The notes under the pieces: generated by a model
Databases searched by the model: none
What the model saw: only the letters and a program-made list of their open reading frames with translations
Told to the model about the DNA's origin: nothing
In this document: positions 24,001 through 36,608 of the stretch, one piece after another
Position numbering within the stretch: position 1 is the first letter of the stretch
Layout: each line of letters begins with the position of its first letter
Made by a program: the position numbers and the translations under genes
DNA from: Agelaius tricolor
Taxonomy: Eukaryota > Chordata > Aves > Passeriformes > Icteridae
DNA length: 64,000 bases
Direction: 5' to 3'
NCBI GenBank assembly: GCA_023055355.1
Contig: JALJCS010000035.1
Location: forward strand, 5,959,501 to 6,023,500

Positions 24001-26556
24001 TTAAAGATTAGTTTTCTTCTCCCCCCACATCTTTGTTCATCCTGTCCAGGTGTGGTTTATGAACAAATAGATGTGATTTAAGCCACATAATTGATATCTT
24101 ACTTTGAACATAATGCAGGCTTGAACAGCAATCAGCCCCATTGTCAACACTTGGAGCCTGCCTCGACCTTGCTGGGAAAGCCTTGGACGGGCTGAGGCTG
24201 GAAACACTCTGGGTTTATTTCACAAATACCTTACTTTTGGCTCAAGTTAACTGACCTGTGCTGTTCCACTGGTGGAAATATGGAGTAATTCCTCTGAGTT
24301 TAGGTTTCTGGGGATGTTCTTCACCCTGCTTAGAGCAGCTGGGCTGCAGCCCCAGTTGAGTCCTGGTGCTCACCCTTACTGTAACCCTCTGAATAGAGAG
24401 ACACAATGGGAGATCACTTTTTGCCTTTGTTATCTGATTTAGCCCATTAACTGCAAGCTGCAACAATTAGCCAACCCCCAAAATATCTTTGGCATTAAAA
24501 TTGGACAAAAAGAATATAAAGAATCATTCTGTGCTGCTGACGCATTACCATTCACTACAAATCCTCTTGATAAATACCAGAGCTGCTTTGAATAATAGAT
24601 TGGAAACCTTCTGGAATACTTCTGGAAACCTTCCAGCTCACAAAATGAACTGGACTGAGTCGTAGCTATTACTCCATGTCCAGAGGCTAGGGTAGCAATC
24701 ACTGCTCTCACCACAGCTTTGAGCAGACACCTGATTTTTATCCATTTATTTACCTTTGTTAAATCTATGGATAATTAGACTAACCAGGCTGCTTAAAGGG
24801 ATAACACAACCCCAAGGATGCATGCTCTATTAAATACAGTTTAGAGACAAGGGAGCAGTTCTGGCTCTTTGCCTGAAGCTGGAATAGGGATGTGAGAACA
24901 TCCAAGACAACCAAAACCCCGTTGGTGTGTAGTGCATGGTCTGTGTGTGTAGAAGTTGAGGGAAGAATGGATGGCTGAAGGAGCAGGGTAGAAAGCTCTA
25001 ACTTTTTGTTATTAAAACTTTTCTTCTTATTTGCCAAGGTGATTTTCATTTTCTGAAGGGTTCAGTTTGTCACTAAGGGCTTTCATTAAAACAGGTACTA
25101 CACCAATTATTCTCCGTCACTAATGAGACCCCAGTCTGGGTGTCTGTAGGAAGAGAAAGCACTTCCTCCACTCCGCTCAATTACTCTAACAAATCCCATT
25201 TTTACAGTCAAGAGTACTTCAAGTGCCAACAGTTTGTCTCAAAATGAATCTGCCCTCCCTGTTTCCTAGATGAAATAAGTAAAAGTACCTTAGTCCTGGA
25301 GTGCGTGTGCTCCTGGGGTGAGGTGATTCCGGTGCTGTCCTTCATGCCCCTCTGTGGCCTCACGGCCCTGAAATCTCTAGAAGAAGCTTCAAAGAGCTCA
25401 TGCAGTTATATTTCTAGGTCTACCCATCCAAGCCCAGGTGGTAGCAGAGAAATAAGTCTTATGAAAGAGCAAAACTTGTTTTTTATTTATCTGCAAAGAA
25501 CTCTGGTGACAGTGCACACACTGGGCTGTGCATTTATCTTCTGGTGCTTTGATGTAGAAGCACTGGGGAAGCCCTGGTGTGGTGAGCAAGATGTTGGCCT
25601 GGCTTTTAATGGTTGTCCATGCACAGGGTGCTAACACTGCTTTGCCAGTGGGATTAAAGATCTTGATTTTCCTTTGGAGGTCTATGGATAAGAAGGTGAT
25701 AAAGTTAAATCAGTTGTTGCAGCCAGGATGAAGCTTCCCCTTGACATCCAATTTTTGATGTCTTTGGTTGACTTGTTGGCTCAGGCTTTTGTAGTCTACC
25801 CTCCTGATCTGAAATGACCTTCCAGACAGCCTATAACATTAGGATGCATGGCTGAGGATGTGCTGTGGTTTCAAGTAGAAATTAATTTGCATGAATTGGA
25901 TGGTCCATGTTCATGCAGGTCAGGCTGTCCATGGTGTTCCCTTCTGGCTTTATAATCTCCCATCTAATCTGTTCATGCTGAATGAGAGGCAGATGATCAC
26001 CATTGTATTCCTGGACCAAAACTTGGGTGTCAAGTGATTTCTTCAGCTTTACAGTGGTGTATGGACACAGGGCTTTGCCCAGCAAGCAGCAGGAATCTCC
26101 CCCTGCTCTATAACATCTGACATAAGCATTCTATATTATTTTTTAAAATACCAAAGAAAAATATCCCACAAAAATTCCCCAAAATACCTTAGAAGATTCA
26201 GGCAAGCACCTCATGAGTATTTGGAGGCACTGAGTGAGTTATCATTCCTTTGGGCAAGGGTTTTATTTATCATGTTTCTTCTCTTGGATAACTGTCAGAC
26301 ACAGTTACAGTGTAGAGAAAGAAGCAAGACCGAGCACTGTAAGCTCACAGGGTTGGCACAGCCCTCATCTGGCTGCCAGAGCTCTTTCCCCTGCCCAGCA
26401 GGGTCTTGTCTGGGGACATTATTTTATTTCAGCTTTACTGAGCACTTGAAGATAAGTTTTTAGTGAAAAGCTGCCCCAAGTCCTACACGTGGAAGTTTTG
26501 GGGCGTTGTTGTTTTAACAGTTCTGTATTTTCCCGCTCTATACATTTTCCCTCCAG
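21029..26556 (+). other. Intron 17 (5.5 kb)
   Basis: Donor GTAAGG and acceptor TTTTCCCTCCAG. It contains a 21-bp imperfect tandem duplication at 23129-23170 and AT-rich, apparently unique sequence (for example 24470-24640). No exon or repeat family was recognised. Open frames here are short and lack recognisable domains. Confidence 0.82.
23129..23170. repeat. 21-bp imperfect tandem duplication
   Basis: Two adjacent copies of CTTCGATGAATTTCTTTATTT (second copy ending ...ATTTTCTTTATTC) differ at two positions. It is intronic with no apparent function. Confidence 0.8.
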
Positions 26557-26657
26557 AGCAAAAGGGACCGCGTGAAGGCCTGGGTACGGGCACGGCTCCC
26601 CACCTGCTGCAAAGAGAGGGACTCCTGGTCCATCTACATCTTCGCCCCTCACTCCAG
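26557..26657 (+). CDS. CACNA1G: Exon 18: end of II-III linker
   Basis: This exon encodes [18 protein letters not shown], then [15 protein letters not shown], plus AG of a split Arg. It is the basic, amphipathic segment just before domain III S1, and corresponds to human [24 protein letters not shown] (recalled). Two adjacent cysteines and the Trp-rich motif are kept. Phase 0 start after CTCCAG; donor GTAAGG. The joined sequence continues [17 protein letters not shown] in the next exon. Confidence 0.96.
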
Positions 26658-27805
26658 GTAAGGTAGGGCGCTCGGGCAGTGCTGGTGTGGTAGGATGGAT
26701 GGTAACAATGCATGCCCTCATTACAGTGGCTCATCTGCCTGTTTATCCCAGATGGGTCTCTGTATGTCAGTCCCCAAAACTCCTAGCCCTTCCTCTGCCC
26801 CAGCATGACATCAGGGTTGAATAGCAAACAGTTGCTGGCTGCAGAGGGCACAAAAGTGTCCAGTCAAGACCCATAGACCAGGGCATGCCTGCAGCTTCAT
26901 CAGGTTCCTCATTTCCTTTGGCAATGATGCCAGTGCTCTGCAAGTTTTTCACTTGGTGGAGTGTGATGAGCTTGGAGCAAGGGGGAGAGGTGCAGCATTA
27001 AGCAAAAAAATCTGAATGTGCCCCACCACACCCTTACAGCACAGCAAAGAACTCCCTGATCTTCTCAGCCTGCCTCTCAGCTGAACTTCTCTGTCCTCCC
27101 CCTTCCCTTTCTCTCAGAGAACACCCTCTCCTTGCTTGAAGGCCCCCAGATCTGCCCTTCCTAAAGCCTGGCCATGGGGAGCCAGCTGACCTCTGTGCTG
27201 TTCAACGCATTCCTCCAGACATGCACCCATGCACCCGAGGGCTTCCTGTGCTGGAGCTGAGGGCCCTGGACAGTGTTCAGGTTCATTCATACAAAGATTA
27301 GAGAGATTTTCAGAAACAGACTTTGGGAAATGTAATACGGTATTATAAATCCTGGGTCAGTGTACAGCCATCTGTCACAATAAATAGCTTCTGCCCCTTG
27401 GTTTCGTGTGTGCTCAACCCTTATGGGCTCATTGGGAGTATTTCTTCCTTTATTTAAGCTAAACCTGAGCACCAGGAAGCAGGTAGAGGGGAAGATCCAA
27501 ACCTGGCTGTGTGTCTGAGTCATGGAAGCAGCTGCCCTGTTCCAAGTAACCAAAGCCCTCTGTGAGCATTCCCAGGGCTTGAAATTTGTGGCTCATTTCT
27601 GTAGATCAGATCCCTCTCTGTTCATAACCCAATCTGCCCTCAATGTGTGGCTCTGCCAGGGAGGGGATTGGGAGATTGGAGCTCATCTGTTTGCAAGCAG
27701 AGTGCTCAATTCCCCTGCCATGCGTTGAGCTGCTGTGTGTCTCCTCAGCCAGTTGAGCATTAATAGCTAGTCTGTGTCTACTCTTTTTTTTTCCTCTCTC
27801 AACAG
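26658..27805 (+). other. Intron 18 (1148 nt)
   Basis: Donor GTAAGG and acceptor CTCTCTCAACAG after an eleven-base T-rich run. Nothing else was recognised. Confidence 0.85.
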
Positions 27806-27929
27806 ATTCCGTCTGATGTGCAATAAAATCATCACTCACAAGATGTTCGATCACGTCGTCTTGGTGATCATTTTCCTGAACTGCATTACCATTGCCATGG
27901 AACGACCCAAAATTGAGCCTCACAGCGCT
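27806..27929 (+). CDS. CACNA1G: Exon 19: domain III S1
   Basis: The first base completes Arg, then 41 codons read [20 protein letters not shown] and [21 protein letters not shown]. The hydrophobic stretch [15 protein letters not shown] is IIIS1 and the following charged segment is the S1-S2 loop. The identity to human Cav3.1 is near complete apart from conservative changes near the start and Asp to Glu in KIEPHS. The exon ends in phase 0 before a consensus GTGAGT donor. A 146-codon open frame on the minus strand over this exon is an antisense shadow. Confidence 0.97.
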
Positions 27930-30807
27930 GTGAGTTTCTAAGGTTTTCCTGTGCTCCTCATGGAGCAAACACGTGTGGCTTGGACCCCACTGCTGTGCAC
28001 TTGGTCTTTTGTTCTTTCTCTTTTTAAAATGGGAAGGTGCCAACACCCCCTGAGTATCCTTTGAATGAGGTGCAGCAACTCTCCTGGCCCCTATCCAGTC
28101 TCCTTTTAAAGCACAAGTGCACAGATCATGGCCCGCAATATATCCAATATCTCATTTCTGGAAGCACGATCAAGGTTTTAACACATGACATAGCATGACA
28201 TCTGTCTCAGTTTCCTTCCCTGAGAAACCTTCAAACACTTTTCCTCTCTCAACACAATGTTCACTTCTTCCATCTGTTCCCCACAGGCACGTATGTGTGG
28301 TGCAAATGGACTGGGGGAAACTGTTCATTTCATACTCTTCTCTCCCCTTTGTGTATCAGCTTTGTTGTGACACCAGAAAAACTGAATTGATGCAGGCACT
28401 GCAATGCCAGTTCTTGGAACCTCTTTGTTCTAATATACTATATAAGGATTCCTCAAACTAGACCCTCACAGCACCAGCATCCAGCAATCAGAGGGGCAGA
28501 ATCATCCTATTGCTCTTTTATTTTACCATAGATTGGGGTTGAGATGCACTGGGCTCTTGCTGATTTATCACTCAAGACTGCTCATATCACAATCGTATAG
28601 AATCCTGTTTTGTTTATGTAGGCGTGTCAGGCTGTTCATTTTTGTGGATTTTCAATGTAAGGCCTTAAAACTGGAGTCTAGGCTGCTCTCTGCCTATTTC
28701 AAGCATTCCGTAGTAGTCCTTCTTACTGTAACAGTTTGCCCAGCAATCCTTTCCCTAAATCCATTTTTTTTCCAGTTCCCTTGCAGTCGTGCACCAATTT
28801 GCAGCTGCAAGAAGAGAGCAGGGCTCCCTGCCAGCTGATGTAGCAGGAGATCACCCTGCTTGTCCCCAAATGGGGCACCCTGAGAACCTCCCTTAAAATA
28901 CTAAATACTTCCTTTGAGCCCCTTGCTATGTCCTCTGAGAGTTACCTCTCCCCAAGACTGGCTCCAAAAGGAGCTGCAGGTACACAGAGAAGGGAAATGG
29001 GGTGACATGTGTGAGTTGGAGGAGTCCACAGCAAAGAGCTGTAGCACACAAACCCAATATTTCATATAGGAGAGGAGGAGCTGTGGTGTCCCCTGGCACT
29101 GGGAGAGTGCTAAGAGGAATGGAGACAGGGCCTGGTGTGGGGTTCATCACCATTAGGTTATAACAAGGGAGATGGACCATGGCCTGGGTGCTGCAGAGGA
29201 GAAGGGGAATGCTGAGCAGTGGGTCAGGGGATTGAGGAGAAGTGCATGGGCCCTGCCTGTGCAGATGGAGCTCTCATCTGGAAACAAAGAGAGTTAGTTT
29301 AGGTTGAATTGTTTAAAATAATTGTTCTTTGCTTCCCTGAGCTGTGGATTTTCTAACTGCTTCGAGTGAGTTCTCTGTCCCTGTCCCAGTTTCAGCTGGC
29401 TTATCAGAACAGGAGCTGCTGTTGCAAGACAGCATGTGGTCCCCCACTGCAGAGTGCACGACATGGACCGGGGAGATTATCCTTCAAAATAGCCACATGC
29501 TTGCCAGGGAGGAATGCAGTATCCTCAGTCTCACCTCCATGATATTGCTGTTTTATCTCCAGCTGCACAAGCAGGTCTCTATCCTCTCCCTTCTGCCTAG
29601 TGTCTGCCCCTTACAGCAGCCTTTTGTGTGGCAGTCAGCTAACAATGGAGATGTTTTGTATCACAGCTCATGCAGTCACAGTACAGGTCTAGGACCTAAT
29701 TAATTATGCACCATGTATAGAAACAAGCTACTCTGTGGTTCCTGAGTCACTTCCAGTAAATCATGATCTGGCAAGCAAGAGAGTTGCCAAGGTGTTTTGT
29801 CTTGTTTAAATTGCATCTCATTTTGAGTGAGAGATCTGCATTTCTTATGGGACTGCTCTGTAGGGAGAGGTAGAAATAAATCCAAAACTGTTAAAAGCAG
29901 GACTGGGGCCAATTGTATGTGCTCATACATATCTGTACATGCATCATCATTCCTCCAGCATCTACCTTCTGCTGTCCATTTCTCAGTGCAGGGAAATAGA
30001 AGCTGTCTAGGGGTTAGGGTAAAGTGCAATTTATTTAATAATCATCATTAAAAAGAAAGGTTTCTGGTAACTATGGATAGGGAACCAGTCCATGGGCTCA
30101 TCTGTAATCACTAATCTATAATCACTCTTGCTGAGTGGTGGCGCTGAGGAGGGCACAGTCTAGTGGATAGTGCAGGGACTGGGAAATGAGGCTGTTTGGC
30201 TTCCTGCCAGGTCTAGACCATGGTTTTGGGCAACAGAATTTACCTTTTGGGGGCAAGTCTCAGCTGGCATAAAGCCCCAGAGCTTTGCTGGCTTTGCAGG
30301 AGCTGTAATAACTCATTCCAGCTGCACTTCAGTATCCCACGAGTCCTGCTGCCTCACAGCTCTGTCACTCTAATATTGACTTAATTTCTAGGAGAATTGG
30401 GAGCTCAGTGATATTTACACAATGCAGTGATTTCTGCAGGTGAGAGGCAGGTAGAGATTTGTCAAGCACATTTCAAGGAGGGAATATCTCCCTGTTTCTG
30501 CTACGAGGGGGAGGATGAATTGGGGGAAATTAGGGAGGATTTGGAGGCAAATGGGAAGGCTTGGGGGAAGGTGCTGGCCGTTGTCTCTGTCCATGGTGCT
30601 GACACAGAGCCGGGTACTGGTGGGCCTGAACCATGCAGTGTTATTGTCTAAATATTTGGAATTTCTTCTCTTTGCAAGCAAACGGTTCAAGGCTTGTTTC
30701 AGCACAGAATTGGAAGAACAGTTTTCAACCACCCAAATATGCACGGGGGGATGCACAGCTGCAGAGAGCAGGCTATAAAACACTGTCTCTCATTTTCTTT
30801 TTCATAG
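27930..30807 (+). other. Intron 19 (2.9 kb)
   Basis: Donor GTGAGT and acceptor TTTTTCATAG. It holds a tRNA-derived SINE-like fragment near 30153-30195. The remainder is unique-looking with no exon recognised. Confidence 0.82.
30153..30195 (+). repeat. Degraded tRNA-derived SINE fragment (MIR-like)
   Basis: The string GTCTAGTGGATAGTGCAGGG followed by ACTGGGAAATGAGG matches the B-box-adjacent head shared by ancient tRNA-core SINEs (GTCTAGTGGTTAGAGCAGGG..ACTGGGA, recalled). Only about 45 bp are recognisable, so the exact family is uncertain. Confidence 0.55.
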
Positions 30808-30876
30808 GAACGGATTTTCCTAACACTCTCCAACTACATCTTTACAGTCATCTTCCTGACTGAGATGACAGTTAAG
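30808..30876 (+). CDS. CACNA1G: Exon 20: domain III S2
   Basis: A 69-nt exon of 23 codons, [12 protein letters not shown] then TVIFLTEMTVK. It encodes most of IIIS2, including the acidic Glu in the LTEM motif that pairs with S4 arginines. Human Cav3.1 reads [23 protein letters not shown] (recalled), so only three conservative changes are visible. Both ends are phase 0, but removal would delete a membrane segment, so it is expected to be constitutive. The acceptor is ATAG rather than the commoner CAG; the donor is GTAAAT. Confidence 0.96.
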
Positions 30877-31759
30877 GTAAATGCAGGTGGAGGATAAGTG
30901 TGCCTGTATTATATTAGTTGTTTTTAATTATCGTGGACTCACAAAACCCTTAGGTCCACCAGCTGCAAGTGTGGTGTATATTTTCCTGTTCTGAATCATA
31001 CTCAGAATGTCCACCATATGCCTTATTCCAAGCACGTTTTACATCAGAACAATTGCACTGAAGTTGCTCTTGATTTACACCATTATAGGAGCAATGGGAT
31101 CCTTGAATTCAGCAATCCTGTCCTATTCAGCAAAGCTCTTGAGCACATGCTTAACTTCAACCATGCATGTAAGTCCCATTGTCTTCAACAACCAGTTGTC
31201 CTCAACAACCTAAGCTGCTGTGTGCTTTCCTGAGGACAGAGAGACTTAAGCACGTTGAAACACTTTGCTGGATTTGAGGCAGAAGGCTCAGAAACCCATG
31301 GCTGTAAATCTCTCTTGAGAAATTCATAATCATCTCACTGAACAATTGCTCTTTCTTTGGAAAGTTTTTCTAGTTTCTTTATTTGCAAAGCTTGTACATG
31401 ATTGCTTGGGTCAGCCACTCTGCAGCTTCTCTCCTGCAGTCTATAGGAATAAAATATGATAGAATTTTTTTATGCCAGAGCTAAAAATGTTAGGAACAGT
31501 TTTGTGTTCCTGCAGGTAGGTTTATCTGCATTAAAAGTATATCAGCTGTAAGGGACAACCTGAGATATTTCTGCGGCAGTATTTTCATAATTCTTTCAAT
31601 AGAATACTTTGCTGGTTTGTCTAATTAGGCTTCTGTACTGGGAAGCAAATAGACTCACAGACTGGTGTCTGTAAATAATGCGTTCTCAGCAGGTTGCTAA
31701 CTGCAACAAACACATTGGATGCTACAGTCATAATTTGTTGCAACTTGGTGTCTGGGCAG
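30877..31759 (+). other. Intron 20 (883 nt)
   Basis: Donor GTAAAT and acceptor GTGTCTGGGCAG, whose pyrimidine tract is poor. A palindromic old amniote repeat occupies about 31050-31285. Confidence 0.85.
31050..31285. repeat. Ancient palindromic (MITE-like) amniote repeat
   Basis: The left part carries ATTCAGCAAAGCTCTTGAGC and ACATGCTTAACTTCAA (31125-31160), followed by AAGTCCCATTGTCTTCAA. The right part carries GACTTAAGCACGTTGAAACA and CTTTGCTGGATTTGAGG (31243-31279), an imperfect reverse complement of the left arm. An upstream piece (TGAAGTTGCTCTTGATTTAC at about 31059) resembles a second common sauropsid palindromic element. I recognise the consensus but cannot name the family with certainty. 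Confidence 0.6.
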
Positions 31760-31944
31760 GTGGTGGCACTAGGCTTGTGTTTTGGGGAGAAAGCCTACTT
31801 GAAGAGCAGCTGGAATGTGCTGGATGGGGTGCTGGTGCTCATCTCCGTCATCGACATCCTGGTCTCGATGGTGTCAGACAGTGGCACGAAAATCCTGGGG
31901 ATGCTGCGGGTTCTGAGGCTACTGAGGACACTGCGGCCCTTGAG
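31760..31944 (+). CDS. CACNA1G: Exon 21: domain III S3 and S4
   Basis: This exon encodes [19 protein letters not shown], then IIIS3 ([18 protein letters not shown]), a short VSDSGTK loop and the S4 sensor [17 protein letters not shown] plus AG of a split Arg. Arginines recur every third residue. Human Cav3.1 is the same apart from a few residues in the S2-S3 loop (recalled); VSDSGTK distinguishes it from the Cav3.2 ASAGGAK loop. The donor is a perfect GTAAGT. Confidence 0.97.
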
Positions 31945-34900
31945 GTAAGTAGAGGCAGGGGAAGATCTAAGGATGTCTGTGCCAAAGGTAGGGCTGAGCA
32001 TTCATGCATGGGAAGGGGCAGATGAGACAAATGCACAGTGTCCATAACCAGTGTCATCCCAGCCTCCTGCAGCTCTGCAGACAATGGCAGTCCGCCGGTC
32101 CTGCTGAACTGCGAGAGCTCTGGGCCCTTGCTGTGTTTTGGGACCAGCCCCAAATGCAATAGGAAACTGATCAATGCCTCTTTTGCTCATTAAAACACAC
32201 ATCCCCTGCTATTTGTGTTCTCATTTGCTCTGTGTAAAGTGCAGCTTAATAGCTTCTTCTCCCCCTTTCCTTCAGGCAGTCAATGGCTTTCATAACAAAG
32301 AAGGAAATTAGTAGCAGGTGGTAGATCATTTTTAAGGAAGCAGAGACTCAACTGTTGCTTAACCTAGAATGCAAAGAAGCTTTTTTCCCCAGCTCCCCAT
32401 TAATTTTAGAGAGACATTTACTTTGAAAATGACCCAGACAAGATGAAAACAATTGTTCTAGTAACTCGGCTCCCAACTCTGCCAGCAGGAAGTATCCGAT
32501 GCTCCAGGGACAGGCTCTACTCTGATAAGAACCTGCCCAAGGACCAACCTCTTATAAATGGGCATCTGTTTGTGACCTGTACCCCAAGGCATGAAGGTTT
32601 CTCTTCATGCTAAATGCAGTTCCTCTTTAATACCATTGTTGCTGCTCCTGTTATGCAGCAGCTAATAAACCTTCCTGCTCAAAGCATCTTTGTGTGCCTG
32701 TCATATCTTACTGCTGCTTCCTCCATAAAAAGGTTCACTTTGAATCAGGATTTTTCTCTTTCAGAACAGAAAAATAGGACCCTGCTTCTGATAGAAGATG
32801 TTGTTTTACTACCCCTGTGTGAATAATAAGTCTAAATAACAATGGCCATGCCTATACATATCTTTCAAATATTCTCAGCAGCTATAAAGGACATTCTGTT
32901 CAATTGGTCTGTGTATGTGTGTTGTACCTGATGAGTTTTAGGACGTGAACTGCTTTTAATCATTTTTATCTGGACAGCTGGCACCATTGGGGTAGTTCAG
33001 CTCCCTCTCCATGTGAGTAGGCTGTATTCCTATGTGACTCCAATTCAGGCTCTTCTCTCTTTATGTGTCCCCTGGTATCTCATGACAGCTGCAGTTTCTG
33101 GGGTAGTTTCTGCCCAGCTGCTGGTTGGGTTGATTTGCTCTGTTCCTCTGTTTCTGCTGATTTTTGACCCATATTAAGAAAACCTATAAAATAATCTAGA
33201 TGGCTCAGGGTAAAAGAAGGATTGATTTCTCTTCTCTGAACTGTAGAATGCAACTTTCCCTTCTGATGTTCCATAGTTAAATCAGATTTAAAGAGAGACA
33301 TTTGTGTTGTGCTGATCTCTGCTGGAGTCACCTGTCTGACCTGGTCAAAGCACTGTATTCTTCTTTATAGATCTGTAGGGCTGTCTGGCCAGGACTTGGG
33401 TCTTTTTTTACTGGAGCCTTCCTCTGTAGTCACCTATGTGCATGAATAATCTGCAGTTATGGGGAATAATCCACTCAGTAACTGCAGACTGAGGGAAGAC
33501 TTGCCATCAGAAGCATGGGTGGAATTAGGGTCTTCCATTGCTATTGCATCCTATTGGTATTTGATTTGTTTTCTCAAGAGATTAAGTGCATGTTTTCAGC
33601 CAACATGCTGCTTTCTACTACAAAGGAAACATAAAAAAAGACAGCAACAAGCCCATTCCCTAAATATGTTCAGGATCAGTTCTGTTGTCCCATTATTAGA
33701 TTTGTAGGAAAAGAAAAAGCAGCCATCAAACCGGGGGCTTTTCAGTAAGTCATAAATCTCTGCCTGTGGAAGCCCATCTGCCTCTGTGCCACACATCTGG
33801 GCTGCCTGAGCAGCCTCTGCCCACAGCTGCCCATGCTGCCTTTGTTGCAGGCTCAGCGTATGGCTCAGGGATCACATCCTCACTGCACAGCCTGGGATCT
33901 GTAGCTGCATCAACATGGGGTGACAGCTGGGACAGATGACCTGAGGTCTTTGCACACTGTGGCATCAGTTACCATGTCTGGGTGAAGTGTCTCATGGAGG
34001 CTGTGCCAGTTTTTCTTCCGGAAGGCATAAGGCAGACACCAAAGCAACTTTCCACTCACACCACAGAGGAGCAAACCTGGCTCCTTCTGTCCTCCCTTTC
34101 TGGGGACACTCCAGGACAGGACTGCAGGAGGACACCCTTCGTGAGAAGCCAAGCCACAGCTCTGTGTGTCACACTCAGCTCGAGGGCAGGGACAACTCTC
34201 GTGCTCTGTGTTGGCTTTCCCATTGGATGGCCTGGAAGGGGGATCCTTTCAAAAGATCTTCCTCATTCTGTCTTTTATTTTCTTCTGTGGAAACCACCCC
34301 ATTGATTTATGAAGTAAACAAAGCCCTGCACAGTTCTGCCCTCTGCTCAGACATTTAAAAACCTGTATGCTAATTGAGGGGTTTTGATTGCATGATTGAT
34401 TATCAGCCTCCATATTGAATCCATGAAGATTCAAGCCCAACTTTATGACCAGAATTCCAAAAATAAATTCACAGAGGAATGACATTTAAAGATGATTCCA
34501 TGACTCTCTGATGTTTCAGCCAGTAAAGGGATTGCTTATACAATAACATTCCTTCCTAATGCGTTCAATCTGCTATTGTTGGGATCAAGTGTTATAGCTT
34601 AAGATACGAGAGAAATCAAAATTGAAAATGTTTTCAGATTTAATGTGGGTAGACTTGTCTACAGAGCCCAGGATTTGACTTCCAAAGCACACAGATAAAT
34701 TACGCACTTTTATACTACCATGGTCTAGTAGTCATTTCATTACTCTCTTCTATCTATCATATTATCACCTTTGCTAATTTTACTTTAATCTGTGGAAGAA
34801 GGTCTTCATTAATGTTGATCTGTTGCCTCATCTAAGTGCTGCTACTTCTTCTGAGAGTTCTCATCAGGAAGGTTGAATGTTGGTAAGGATCTGGCTAGGA

Positions 34901-35984
34901 TGAGGCTGGCAGTGGGTTTGGAGCATCTCACACCAGGGGTTCAACAGCACTGGGAATCCTCAGACCAGAAGAACCAGGGGGAATTAGAGGGATTAACATT
35001 CCTTCACACCAAAATAAAGATGAAAGAATGTCTCATTTCAATTTCCCTGTTTGTCATATGCCTAATGCAGACTGGAATTGTGCTGAATGGAACCTTGTCA
35101 GGTCTCCTTTTCTTGAACAACTGCAGGGCTCCAAATCAGCTGCATCCTTCAGCCATAAATTGCAGAGGTGTTGGTCAGATAATAAGATTTTACAAGCCTG
35201 ATAGCAGCAGGACCTTGGCAATACTGATGAGGTGTGGGAATGCTGTATGTTGACATATTGTAGGTGGTACTAATAATCTGGAAAAGCTGAGAATTTCATT
35301 GACACCCCTTAGAGAATTGTCAGACTCTTAGGAGCATATCAGGAATCTTCACACAGACTTGCCTCAAAGTTGGATCAGGCCCTTAGTCTGAGGCAGCTCC
35401 AAGGTCTGAAGGTTTCCATTAGCAAGAACTATTATTTTTCAAAATCTTTTCAAAGTCTCTCCTCCCTGTAGTGCTGAAAACAGCACTGGCATGGAGCTAA
35501 ACTGGTGGCAGCTTTTACTCTCATGCATTCTAATTTGAGGAGTTCCTGGTTGATCAAAACACTTAAAGCAGCTAAATGCTGCTGGTTTTCAGCCCTCTAT
35601 TCCTCTACATGCACATGACTTTGCAAATTCAGACAAGTAACCTCCTATTTTCCCTCTCAGCTGGATACAAAATAGTGCCTCACAGGGGAAATCACTTTAT
35701 TATTTCTAGAACAGCATTTCTTAATAACCGTTGGAGAAAATTATCAACTTTAAACTCTGGAGACTAAATGCCTTTCTTGTATCCCAAAATTTAAGGATGC
35801 TTCAGTAGTTCAGACCACAGATCTTCAGTTTAGAAGACTTAACTTTGGTTTCATCCTGCATGACAGTGGACAGAAGTCCATGATCCCTAAAGTCAGGATG
35901 CCTAAAGGCACCAAAGGACCTGATTTACACCGAAATAATTGGAATTGAGTTGCTTTCCTACCTCTGAGAATGTGGCTTCCCTTC

Positions 35985-36012
35985 TCCTGTGCCTCAGTTT
36001 CCCACCTGTAGT
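35985..36012 (+). repeat. SINE 3'-core fragment (MIR-like)
   Basis: GTGCCTCAGTTTCCCACCTG matches the conserved TGCCTCAGTTTCCCCATCTG core of MIR-type SINEs. Only this core is recognisable. Confidence 0.5.
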
Positions 36013-36591
36013 TTGGCAGGCATTGTATTTCACCCAGAACTGTGCAAGGAATGTGAGTGTGAAGGTCTTTAGTCCATCTGAGGAGCTGAAAGAGATGTTC
36101 AGCCTCAGCATGTCCAGCCCAAGGCTTGCTTTGTGCACTCAGACATGGCCTGTTAGGCTTCATTACCTCACTCATTGAGTTGGGCACACTGAGCTGCTCT
36201 TCAGCCTCTGTTTGCTGGGCTGGGCTCAGCTCTCAGCCCCATGGCAGCAACAGCAAGGTCTCCAGGCTGGGGTAATCCCTGTGGGCAGCTTTGGCAGCCT
36301 ACATTGACCAGTCCCCACACTGCTCATGGGGTATGCAGTCTTCTGCTCCTTCAGCCATCTCACCCTCCAGCTCCTTCCCTAAAATACCCTGATCTGAGTG
36401 TCAGGAAAACTGAGGCATCTGAAGTAGGGAGCCACAGCACCCACCTGGCAGAGATACTCAGTGTGAGGAATAGCAGCATCTGCTCTTTGTGTTTCACTGG
36501 TAAGAGAGCAGATAAAAATACCACCATCTGCTTCTTTTTGAAAGTGATAACTGATGAGTTACCCTTGACATTTTGAGTAAATATTTAACCA

Positions 36592-36608
36592 GAAAAAAAA
36601 AAAAAAAA
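36592..36608. repeat. A homopolymer (about 17 nt)
   Basis: A run of A bases within intron 21. No mobile element could be identified immediately 5' of it. Confidence 0.85.

Noticed and set aside
27606..28046. 146-codon minus-strand frame
   Set aside because: Antisense shadow of exon 19 with intronic flanks and no recognisable domain.
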